Of a stretch of 64,000 bases of DNA, positions 20,865-32,434 are shown piece by piece. The DNA comes from Ascaris suum (taxonomy: Eukaryota; Nematoda; Chromadorea; Rhabditida; Ascarididae): positions 6,558,520-6,622,519 of the forward strand of contig CM024176.1 of assembly GCA_013433145.1 (NCBI GenBank), read 5' to 3'. Every line of letters starts with the position of its first letter. The stretch's first letter is position 1. The notes below the pieces were generated by a model. The model did no database searches. It saw only the letters and a program-made list of their open reading frames with translations, and was not told the origin of the DNA. The position numbers and the translations under genes were made by a program.

Positions 20865-23800
20865 CATAGTTGCAATCGCTGATTTAGCTAGCCGCTCGAA
20901 TGTGATTTTTAGATTCGATGAAATGTACTAAAGAAAACTTTTTAAAATCTCTATGGATTTCAAAATGTTGCAGTTATATGCCAACGTTTGAACTGCCAAT
21001 TTCATGTTATCCAAGGGTAGTTATTACCATATTTAAGCATAGAAAGTTGGATATATATGAAGGCGAAGCTGATATGTTTAGTTGCTTGAGGTGAGATCGG
21101 TACATGCTTGTATTTATTTCGATTTATTTTTGTCAGTGCAGGTTGCGTGAAGTACATTTGAAACTGAAAGGATATTGTATGTGGAGTTACGTCTTTAAGT
21201 TGCATTAGGTTTGGGATCAACTCGGTTTTGGTCGTGATCGGAACCGCGACCGAGAAGAAAGCACTTAGTGCATGAGAACAAAGTTATGTTAAACCCTACC
21301 CTCGTCTGATGGCCTGCTTTTGAGCAAACCTTGCTGGAAACGGAAGCTGAACTCACTTCTGTACGGTCATGGGCCCAGTCCGGTCCTGATTCCGTACCAG
21401 TCGTTACGGGATCGGATTTCACTCAGATCCCTTTCTTGGCGCTTTTCAAACCTTTCTTCTTTATTTACGCATCAGCTGTATTATAATACAGTCAACATTA
21501 GCTGTAGTTGCTTTGCATCACGGATATGTAATCAGACCGTTTTAGCGATGAGAGAATTGAATTCGTTGCTTTTGTGTGCGCTCCCTTGAAGCTTTTTTAT
21601 TTATGCTGTATGGCCAAACAATCGAGTTCTCTTTGCACAAGGCTGGCAATAGCAGTTCAGGTGTTTTCTTAATAACTGCCGACTGGGTTTAAAGTAAGGT
21701 AACGAACGGCTGGCAGAGTTCTAACTTCGCAAGGTGAGTGGTTTGGGGCGCGTTCTTGATCACCGCCAATATGCGTATATAGAGGTGCAAAATGGCGCAT
21801 ACTTGCAAAGGACAGCTCGATCTTCTTTCTTTACTTGTAAATCGATCACACTGAACACAGTGTTCGTACCGAAAAATTTCTTTGCAGTCTGTCGTATTTA
21901 ATAATATCAGATGTCATTCATTCACATCGAAAGCTTTGAAGAATTTTGGCTATTTTATGGAATTTGCCAAATTCAGAAGGTTCCGGTCGAATCTGCTATG
22001 ATGATCGAAGAATATATCTAAAAATGCGTAGTATGAAAGTGCAGACGTACGTTTTGTTGTAATGGACTTGAGTTCATAATAAGTGCACTGATGTGAATGA
22101 ATTGCATTCAGTTGGTGACAAATTTCCGAGTTGTTTTTCGATCATTGCTGCAATTAAATATGTGCGCTTCGATTCTTTTAACTTTTCACTACCTCATAGA
22201 AACTCGCTTATTAATTAATATATCAAGGGAAAGTAATTATCTACAGGAATTTAGAGGTAAATGAAATCCTAAGGTGTGGAAGGAGGTGATTGAAAGGTTT
22301 GCCATAGGGATGTTGTATGTTGACGTCTCACAAGCTTTATATGTTATTAAAAATTTCACCATCATTCACAAGTATATTCTTCAGTTAAAGTCGACAATAA
22401 TCGATAGTGTTTTGTTCAAAGGTGGCATTCTCCACCAGATCGTTGAATATTTTAGCGGCAGGGAATTAGCTGATTTCTTGTTTACTTCCGTTGCATCACT
22501 AAACTGCCGACACATGCACGCAATTTCTCTTGATTTTCTTTTCAAATAATTTAGAAGCGAAACGCTTACTTCGCATTAAAATTATCATTTCGGTCCTGAA
22601 AGCAAATTGTGACATATGTAAGTCTCCCGCGGTAATAACTGAAGAGATACGAAGCCCATTTCCGAAGACTCACTTTTTTGTATCGAACATCTAAGGTGTT
22701 ACATCTTCTCGATCACGTTGTTCTGATACAGTAGGGATTTAATATGCAAATTTTGCATCACTTCTATACTTCCATAACATTCAATGATTTCTCCTCTTTT
22801 GATGGCATAAGTTGATTGGTTCGGTAAGTTGGCTTCGACCAGATTCCTTGCTTCAGTTTAGCCGAGCCATTCCGCCCCTTGCTTTCATCGGGACGAGGAC
22901 AGTGAAGTAAGTCCCGACCGTCATCTTAACCGGAACAACGATGAATCGACTCATCAGCATTCGGTGGACAAGAGATGAGCCTGACCTTCACTTTTCACGA
23001 GACCTTATAACTTCTCCCGGACGGAAGTGGAAGATATATTTGTTTGTAATGAATGTTCTGTTGATGAAAGTGAACTAAAGATGATTGATTTCCAGGCAAA
23101 GAACAAATAATGGTTAGTTGATGTTGATGGCCATTTGTGCTGTTTGCACTCTTGGTCATCTGATGCACTGTGGTTAACTTTCAGTGGAAGCAGTTGACAC
23201 AAATATAATTCAGAATGTATGCTTCAATTCATTTGTGTCCGGCTTGGCATTTCCATTAGCTGAAATATCCTTCGTTTTTACTGCTTAGTGAATTACTCTC
23301 ATGATGAAATTCGTTGGTGATGAACGTTGATCGTATCTTGTTGTGTCGTTGGTGACCCGCGTAAAGTACCTTTGCAGGAAGGAGCCCCTGGTAGCGGGTA
23401 AAGAGTGCCTTCGTGCACCAGTCGCCGAATCGTTCCTCAATGATGTCCAAATTTTCCACCCGAGGGATTTCATCATCCCTTCGGTCAATGAATGGGTTCC
23501 ATCTTCCATCCGCGTCGATCGCAGCAGCGTCGCTTAAAGCTGTCATTCCATCGTTAGTTTTCATCCAAATTTGTTTTTCTGTTCTCAAATCTGTTTCTGC
23601 GATCATGGCAGTAATTGGGTACAAAGGTCAAAAAGCACTCTTTAGCTAGTTATTCTTGTCATCGACAGCTTTTTTCGACCGCATCTTCGTACAACTTCCA
23701 GTGGATTCGTCACCTTCTCAAATTACTGCAGCTCGTGCTCAGCATAAATCGCAAGTCATTATTAAGTTCACTCACGTACAACCGAATATATTGATATCTT

Positions 23801-25390
23801 CCCTTGTTGATCTTCTTTGCAGCTATCACCATGGAAGCACTGGTGCTACAACGATAAATATAATTTGCTTCGTATTCATCTCTAGTCCTCGATCTCGTTT
23901 TCGGTCGTTGTTTTTTATCAGTTTTGGTCGCTTGAAAACATAAGAAAACTTAAGCATCAAACTTATACCATGTAATATCGAGTTCGATCCAAAAACAGCC
24001 TTTAATCGAGATGTTTTTATGGCAAGGGGATGTATTTTTGAGTGCAGTAGACCGGATCAGAAGCATCTAAAGATGCGGTTTTATTTGCATTCGCAACGTT
24101 GCGTTGCCAGAGCAATGAAATCAGATTATATATGTGCGCATATATGACAACAGCCTGTATCCAAAGTTTTGAATGAGTTGCGTGCGTTAAAAGGTGGGAA
24201 ATTTTTGCATATATTTACGCCGACGGTTTATTATTTGTGCGTGCGGTCGTTGAAATTAAAATATGAGAACATTTTTTGCATAATTAATATGTGTTGACAA
24301 TTTCTGGAACTGCCTGGTCAGTTGAGGTGGATGCATTGCACTGGCTGATCTGTTGCACTTCTGCCTCTAGCTTTAATTGAATATAACTTGATTCCTATTT
24401 CAGCCGTGCTGCATCCACATGCCGACTTTCGCCACTTTTTGGTGGATCGCCGAAACTCCTTGGTCAACTCAAATATAATCGGCAACCAATGAAGGCGAGT
24501 ATTCGATTCTACAGCCCTGGTAAGGATCGATTTGACCACGTTAATTGATCCGTTTATGCTTACCTGCGAATAGCGTATCAGTGTTTGAGAAACACTGTTT
24601 TTACATTTTTGCACTCGGTAATGCGGGATCGAACTACACAGGATTGGTGTTTTAGACGCCTTCGTAGATATCTTCTATATCGACTTCAAACATTCACATC
24701 AACGACCCTGTTACCTTTATCATCTTCCCTCCGTAGTCCACTGTCCTACTGAATTACATGAAGCATTTCACGGCCTAAACGACGAATTAGAGCACCGATG
24801 GCGCAAACTGATCACACTATAATATGCCTCACTTCCCTTAAACTTGCAAGTCTGGCGGTACCCATCTTCGTCACTTTTCGATATGCGAATATGTTCATTT
24901 TAGATTGTGCTTTTGGAGACATATAAAATCCTCGTGGTGTTATTCAACTTGTTATTTGTGATGTATCATTTAACAATTTGGTTCGAGTGATTATCATTTC
25001 TTTCGAATTAATAACGAAGGTCTGAGTAGATTGAAGAGGAATTGGTAGCACGACGATTACCGGATTGAGTTGAGTTCGTTTTCCGATCCCATCCCATTTT
25101 TCCACAGTTGCGACTAATACGAATTGATGGTCGTCAACCGTACTCAGCATTTACTCACCCGAGTGGATTCTATGAGGCCATCTTCGTAAAGAGTTTCTCT
25201 GTTTTGGGTCTTCAGCAGATCCTTACCGTCATATTACACCGTCTGATTTCAAAGTAATAGTACGACGTCTGGGGTTGAAGCCTAGATCGCCCTGAGGTCG
25301 TCTGGAAATGAAGCTTAGATTGCCCAGATTCTGTGTAATGCTCTCAGTGATTTTATGCGCTGAATTGATTTCAGTTCAATTTTTCTTCAG
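20865..25390. other. Region upstream of the E2 gene
   Basis: It should contain the E2 promoter and presequence exon. Only one weak candidate was seen (23443-23626, see findings), and it overlaps a longer open frame on the opposite strand (23256-23624). The rest shows nothing recognisable. Confidence 0.5.
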
Positions 25391-28300
25391 ATCTGCCGGA
25401 ACACAAAAAAATTCCATTGCCGGCGTTGTCGCCGACTATGGAGAAGGGTAACATCGTTTCGTGGCAGAAAAAGGAAGGCGATGAATTGGCAGAGGGTGAT
25501 CTTCTATGCGAAATCGAAACCGATAAAGCGACGATGGGCTTCGAAACCCCCGAGGAGGGCTTCCTTGCCAAAATTCTTATCTCAGAAGGAACCAAAGACG
25601 TTCCGATCGGGAAGGTCTCATTTTTTCTCAAATTTGCTGATGAATAAAGATAAGTGAGTTGAAGTACAGTTCAGAATTTCTTTTATTTCCCACATATTTT
25701 TTGAAGCGGTTTTGTCTTGTTTGCTTGCGCGAAAAAAAAGACCTCTTTATGCGGGCTCTTAGAATGTAAATAAATAGTAATGTTGCAGTGAAGAACTTAC
25801 GACTTTGCGTTTCGCGTTAGTTGAGGGAATTAAGAGTGGAGTTTTTGAAGGCTAACACCTTTTTAATATTTATAGTGTTTAGCAATTAGCGAGATTCTGG
25901 ATTATCGGAAGCATTCGGTTAGTTCCTTAGATCTCGTCCGCTGATTTCTTTTTGTTTTCAGCTTTCACAAAAATGCCGATTGCTCAGCCGGTGATCAACT
26001 TCAGGCACTGTTTGCCGTGTTCGGTAAAAAATTGTTCCTCTCCTGCCTGTAAAGACAGCTGACTGGTTAAGAAATAATTGGGAAGATACGATCAGCAGAT
26101 GCTTATTGGGTACTTTGCTGTGATTCTGTGATCGGCGGAGGTCCATATTGAGAGATGATATTTCAGTTGTTATGCATTATCGTGTCAAGTAAAGACGATG
26201 TGGCCGCGTTCGCTAACTACAGCGAGGATGGAGCGGGTGCTGCACCAGCCGCCGCACCGGCTGCTGCGGAGGCGCCAGCCGCAGCAGATGCTGCACCTGC
26301 CGCATCCGCTGGAGGTTATATTACCTTTCATTAGATCCTTATTATTGCACTACGATAAGGATGTGTGCGTCATCTAGAGCGTTGTATATGCAAAAACGAG
26401 AATAAATGTAGGCTTAATTTCTCATCTCTGGATGTGTACAGATCAAGATGAGCAAGTACTGTGAGCTCCTTTCCTCATATTGCGTTGTTTTTTTCTAGGC
26501 AGAATCGTAGAAAATTCCCTGATGAAGAGGTAAAAACTCAAGTGAATCACTTTCTCTCAGATATACTAATGTTCCAGCTGATATCCGTGAATCTTTTGGG
26601 CTAGTTGTTCTAGTAAGAAACTGCAGCACATGCAGAACGAGAGGATTAAGCGAATGATGATTGGCGGTCGGAACTTTATTTAAAAAGTATGGTGAATGAC
26701 ACGTTTTTAATGTTGCTTGTATAACGGGGCCCAGTAAATCAGAGAGGACTTCTCTGGAAGGCGATATGCTTGTTAAATGAAGGAATTTGATAAGTTCGAT
26801 ATCATTCAAGGCCAACCGTCCAGGACATTTATCTCATTGCTATCTGGACACATTTCAGGTGGTGAGCTTCGAGGCCAGAAAGTTTTATTGAGCAGCCGAA
26901 TGTATCTTAGGTATACCCAAAAAGCACCCAGTTTTCCTGGGCATCAACGCCTGGAAATCTTCCACGCGAAATAGTTCAGACAGATAGTTGAAGGGGTATT
27001 TATCATGTTGCTTCCATGGCCAAGTCATTTCTTTTCTTTTGTTTCAGACTTTCCTGAGCACAAGGAGATTCCTCTGCCAGCTCTGTCACCCACCATGGAG
27101 AAGGGTAATATAGTTTCTTGGCAAAAGAAGGAGGGCGATGAATTGGCAGAGGGTGATGTCCTATGCGAGATCGAAACCGATAAGGCGACGATGGGCTTCG
27201 AAACCCCCGAGGAGGGATTCCTCGCCAAGATTCTCATTCCCGAAGGAACAAAAGAAGTCCCTATCGGGAAGGTTAGCGTGCTTTTTGTGATATCTCTGAG
27301 ATACGCTACTACAAGTAGCTTCATGTAGTAATGTAATCTTTCGAAAGTTATCGCACTTTTTTTGAAAAACTTTTAAAAGTTTTGAAAAATGTGGCTTATA
27401 ATTTGATCTTCAGTAAGTTCTCGTGCTCCATCACAGTTTTCATGCTTATCTTCCTTTGTGTTCATTAATTTTTTATTGTTTATAGATATAGAACCTAATC
27501 TTGTTGCCGACCGTCTACATTGCTGATCTTCGAAAACTACTATTAGGACGAGAAAGTATCCACTAGATGTGCTGTTAGAAGGAAACTCAGCGTGCTATTT
27601 GATAATAATGTCTGTGGGCAAGAATAGGTAGCATGCTTAATTTTCACGAAGCAGGTAGGTACTGTTATGACATGTTGTCGGAGCAATTTTATTGCATTGA
27701 TGCTCGTTTGGGGGAGGGGGGGGGGGGGAGTGGAAGAAGGTAATATCCATTTTAACACCTTCTTTTCTGCAGCAGATCGGATACCGGTTTTATGCGGTCC
27801 TTCCAGTTAAAGTCGTCTTTTGTTTCGTGAACATTTGCACCTCATCGTATTCTCTGAAAGGGATCATTTGCTAACAGCAGTGATGTTTTACATTGCAGTT
27901 ATTGTGTGTCATAGTATCGAACAAGGATGACGTTGCGGCATTCAAAAACTTCACCGGATCAGCTGCTGCTGCTGCCGCTCCAGCACCGGCAAAAGCAGCT
28001 CCACCTCCACCACCTCCAGCGGCTGCTGCACCGCCGCCACCACCAAAACCAGCTCCAGCTCCTGCACCGCCGACGCCAGCACCTGCTCCTGCTGCTCCAA
28101 TACCAGTAGCAGCTGTGGCACCTCAAGCTGCTGCTGCAGGCGGTAGAGTTAACGCCACACCATACGCTAAACGGCTTGCGGCTGAGAAAGGCGTCAATCT
28201 TGCCGTATGTTTTGAAGCATTTCTTGAGCTGTGGTATCTTGCTAAGATAACGAAAACGGAAGACGAATTCCTCCATCACAGCGTCAGAAAAATCTGTGAA

Positions 28301-30499
28301 CGAGAATGTGATTGGGAAGTGGGATACCGTTGCCCTGATCACTTTCATTCTAGTTTTGTTTACCGAGCATTAGAGGAACTCCTACGGCTGTATGTTTTTT
28401 ACTCTCTCCAGACTGAAAGTGGTGTACATTCGTCAGCGATTGTATCACATTTGCAAACAAGCATGTTGGTTGCTGCCGTGATGACCTGCAGTTGAGCTCT
28501 TCCCTTCCTTTGTCTTTATCATCGACTGTGACTATTCGCCGAAGTGCTGCTATCACTGAATTACAATGAAAGCTCGAAACTAACCTCTGTAGCTTATGCA
28601 ATTCCAGTATTTGCAGGATTCATTTTTAAAGCTGATGTTTGTGATTTGAAGGGTCTTGTTGGAACAGGTCCAGGAGGACGTATCCTGGCGGCCGATGTGC
28701 TGGCAGCACCTGTTGGTGTAGCACCACCAGCTCGTGTCGGAGTTGCTGCTACGATGGCAGGCCCAGTATCGAAACCGGTGCCAGAGGGTGGATTCATCGA
28801 TATACCAGTCTCAGAGCAACGCCTGGCGATGGCTAAGCGCGTCATTGACAGCAAGATCGCCGTTCCACATTACTATCTCTCTTCGCTCATATTCTTGGAT
28901 GAAATCATGAAGTAAGGTTTCTACGCTTTGCAGAGGTGTGTTTGGAGGCTAGGCGGTTTTCTGCTTTTCTTCTATCTATAAACAGGAGAAACGTGAGGAG
29001 TAGACTGTTCACAAACGAGCATATGCATAGTAGTACTTATACATGTGATGGCCCAATGCGCATTTTTTTTGCAGTTGGCGTGATAGACCGTATCATTTCA
29101 TGAGTTTGGAGTGCGCGCATGTAATAGAGGTGTGAGCATTGTTTGGATCTTACCACATAAGTTTTAACGTAAAGTGAAGTGTGGAGGAGGGAGAATTGAG
29201 GGCAGGAGCCATAGAAAGTATATCTTTTATGCGAATCTAAATTATGGGGTAGAATTCTTAGTGTATAGCGTATTGTTGCCACCCTTTGTTATCATGTTCG
29301 GCATCGTCGCTTATATGCTTGCCTTGGTTGGAACACCTTCGATCTATTCTAGTTTTTGTTCATTCTTTTCATTCGCTCAATATATATGCATCCTTTTATT
29401 TGCGTCGGTGATGCAGGAGTGCATCCTCAGGGAATTATCTGTGGGTATTTCGGCGCCTTCATTGTTTCCTCAATGTGAGCGGGAAAGCCGCATAATTGCG
29501 CATTATATCAGGTGTTGTTCGTCTTTGTTTCGCAAGAGCGTTTTGTATCACGAGCTTGAAATGCACGTAGTGTGCATTGTGCAGTTTCATTCTCTTCAAG
29601 CTTGTGTCTAAATGTGGACCAAATCAATGAATCTAAGATTTGATCATCCAATATAGTAGCATAAACGAGGAGGAAATGGTTAGACGGTTAGAAAGAGGGC
29701 GGAGTGTGGTGACTATTCTTATATGTATGTTGGTTCTGGAAAGTAATTTTCACTTCTGGTTTTGTCTGCACCAGCAAAATAATTCATTATGTCGAAAAGA
29801 TATTTGGAGGAAGGTTCGATATGGTGGCTACTTGGATAACGGAGAAGTGATGTTATCGTTTGATTGTTTAGAGTGCGAGAAAAGTTGAACAACTTGTTAG
29901 CGAAGGCGAAGGGAGAAGAAAACCCGACAGAGATCTCACTCAACGCGTTCTTCCTAAAGGCGTCTGCATTGGCGTGTCTGCGTGTGCCGGAAGTGAACAG
30001 CTTCTTCATGGACACATTCGTCCGGCAGAACAACAACGTTGATATCTGTCTGGAAATTACCACCGAATCCGGTCTTACTGTTGCGCCAGTCATCTATGAC
30101 GCCCATATCAAGGTGAGTGTCGACGATGGAATTCGCTCCGTATAATCTTGCATTAGGAAAGCGGGCGCAGTTTTGTTGGTCTTTACGGTATGGTGCATTG
30201 GCGTTAGGAGATGGAACCGCATGTACCTTTGGACATGATAAGGGAGACAGCGTAAAGGATATACCGCGTTCCCTTAGACGTATACTGTGCGCTTTTGCCG
30301 CGCACGCAGGGCATCACCTGCGAGCGAGCCCCAATCCCTCCCCCTTTTCTTCGATTATATCTGTTTGCAAGAAGTTGTTTTTATTACCTTTTCGTGATGA
30401 CCATATAAGTAGGGGAGATTTTTTCGGAGTTTTTAAGGAAGGTGTATGCTCACTGAAAGTTTTTGGAACTCCCATGTGAATGAACTTATCGCTAAATTC

Positions 30500-30597
<98 letters not shown>

Positions 30598-32434
30598 CAG
30601 TTTACTACAATCAGGTTTATGTTCATGACTTTGGCTGAAGTTGCTTTGGAGTGCCGACGAAAGGTGGGTATGCTTAGAATTATTTTGCCGTTTGTTTAAT
30701 TTTATTGGACTGCGTGATTGGAGAACTTTGCATTCTGGTCAGCCTTTAAATAGGCGGCAGACTTACCTGTTATACTGTCGGCACCTAACTTTTCAGGCGG
30801 GGAGAGGGTAACAACTGCAAGTGGCATGTGGAGAGACGAGGGACTGTTTGCTGATTCGTTGTACTGCCGTATTTATGGGAGCTACGGTCTATTTGGGCAG
30901 GCTCATAGGGGTTTATGACATGCAGCAGTCGAGGAGTTTTAATGAACTTTAACAGAAGCGAAGTGTTCTGGGCTGACGAAATTGGATGCTATTTGCCTCT
31001 TGGAATGATTCCGCCATAATTGTGCCCTACCTTTAAGTCATTTGTTGAAATAGCACTTGGGTTAAAGAGGATGTAAGAAGTGACGACTTTGTTTGTATTC
31101 CAATATACATACTGCAGAGGTATGCAATGTTGGCAATATGTTGATATTACTGGGTTCTTGTTCCGATTTCCGGGTTGGCAGCTGTGTCGTAGTAACAATG
31201 AATGGTTTGTTCAGGGAGTTTCGACAATCAGCCAAGAAATCAGGGCGATGATCGCGAAAGTAAAAGAAGGTACACTCCTTCCTCAGGAACTCGAGGTTTG
31301 TGTTATCTAACTTTTTGTTTTATCTGACGCCGTCGTTTTCGAAACTACTGGTTCGCTTTTTTTAAATTTGTGATTGTTTCATCAAGAAAAAATAAATGCT
31401 ATCCGCGTATTAAACTCTTTTGCTGCCTCCATTTTTGATCTTTGTAGAACTTTGTAAATTTCTCCTTTCCTAAAGGATTCTTTCCGCTTTTGATCTTCCG
31501 TCAAATTTGCGAATATTGAGGCTCATCGTAATTTTCATTCCGAAAGTCCTCCTATATTGTTCAATGTCTCTGCGCGCTGGCGTGCTCCAAATTCAAGTTT
31601 AATCGGCATTTTATGCTTCTTTCTCTGACAATGAAGCGCCAGAATGTGATGTTTTCAAATGTGTTGAATGATTCGAAACATTCTCAAGGAACATATAGTT
31701 TTGAAACGAAATAAGTCCGATTTTATTTGAAGCAAATTTTTTTCAGGGTGGCACAATCACGGTAACGAATATGGGCGAGTATGAAAGTATCCACAACTTT
31801 GCCGGTATCATCACTCGCCCTCAGTCATCCCACTTGGCAATCGGTCACACCGAAAAGAAACTTGTTCCCTCTGGCGATGGCGGGTGAGTTTATTTATTGC
31901 AATCATTTTTTGTTGAAACTCTCAAAAAACTCCGTCATATGTTGCACAGGAGAGTGAAGGAGCAGGGAGAACAGAGTTTCCGCGTCACTGCTGTCCGAGG
32001 ACATGACCTTTGTTGAAGTATAGGGATGTGGAGGTATAGTGTTTTTTTTGAAGAAGAAGAAGAAGAAGAAGAAGTGGGCGAGCTAAATGGGCATTATCTA
32101 GAAAAGTTCACCTGTGTAGTGGGTTCGATAAAAAGGGTGCAAATTTAGGAGCAAAAGAGGGGTAGTTTCGCAGCATGAGGCGATACAGGCGAAATGTTCA
32201 CGCGCCTCCGCTGAGTTGTCGAGGTGTTGAACGAGCGTGCAAACGGTTGTTGGTTCTGAGTTCCTTGAAATGGTCGTTGGTATTCTAGACGTTCTGCTTT
32301 ACAGATACAAGGAATCGCTTACGATGAACGTGACACTGGCCACCGACCATCGAGTCGTGGACGGTGCAGTTGGCGCACAATGGCTGAAGCAGTTCAAGGA
32401 CTTCTTGGAGAAGCCTCATACGATGCTCCTATAA
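25391..32434 (+). CDS. Pyruvate dehydrogenase E2, dihydrolipoamide acetyltransferase with two lipoyl domains (5' end missing)
   Basis: Nine exons join in phase: 25391-25614, 26167-26314, 27048-27271, 27899-28204, 28652-28911, 29872-30112, 31215-31295, 31747-31883, 32305-32434 (TAA). The product is 583 residues without its presequence. Family knowledge: E2 transfers acetyl groups from lipoyl-lysine to CoA in the mitochondrial matrix and forms the complex core. Seen, numbering from the first exon's Asp: lipoyl domain 1 (1-75, ETDKATMGF with Lys46), Ala-rich linker (to 124), lipoyl domain 2 (125-199, Lys170), Ala/Pro linker, subunit-binding domain (GTGPGGRI near 306-312), then the catalytic domain with PHYYL near 374 and [10 protein letters not shown] (His556). 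Odd: the usual catalytic-region Ser in FTISNLG is Thr502 (ITVTNMG), and SVNDFIIKA reads SLNAFFLKA. The exon 5 acceptor (TTTGAAG) is weak but fits phase and homology. It could be a divergent paralogue such as a dlat-2-like gene rather than the housekeeping E2. Family assignment is near certain; paralogue identity is not. Confidence 0.93.
27710..27728 (+). repeat. Poly-G tract in an E2 gene intron
   Basis: GGGGGA followed by 13 G, inside the intron that splits lipoyl domain 2. Confidence 0.9.
30504..30595. repeat. (TA)n array in an E2 gene intron
   Basis: An uninterrupted 92-bp TA run lies 0.4 kb into the intron between 30112 and 31215. It probably varies in length between individuals. Confidence 0.98.
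32050..32073 (+). repeat. (GAA)8 microsatellite in an E2 gene intron
   Basis: Eight uninterrupted GAA triplets lie in the last E2 intron, about 230 bp before the final exon. Confidence 0.95.

Noticed and set aside
20459..20875. 138-codon minus-strand and 114-codon plus-strand repeat proteins
   Set aside because: The 30-bp minisatellite unit is a multiple of three and has no stop in several frames, so open frames follow automatically.
24625..24640. GTTCGATCCCGC on the minus strand, resembling a tRNA B box
   Set aside because: The bases on the other side do not form a T stem, and no D arm lies at the right distance.
27959..28348. Antisense Arg/Trp/Cys-rich frame
   Set aside because: It is the shadow of the Ala/Pro-rich linker of the E2 gene.
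28617..28651. Alternative acceptor TTTGCAG before exon 5 of the E2 gene
   Set aside because: It has a better consensus but puts the exon out of phase with exon 4. Starting at 28652 is in phase and gives the expected [11 protein letters not shown].
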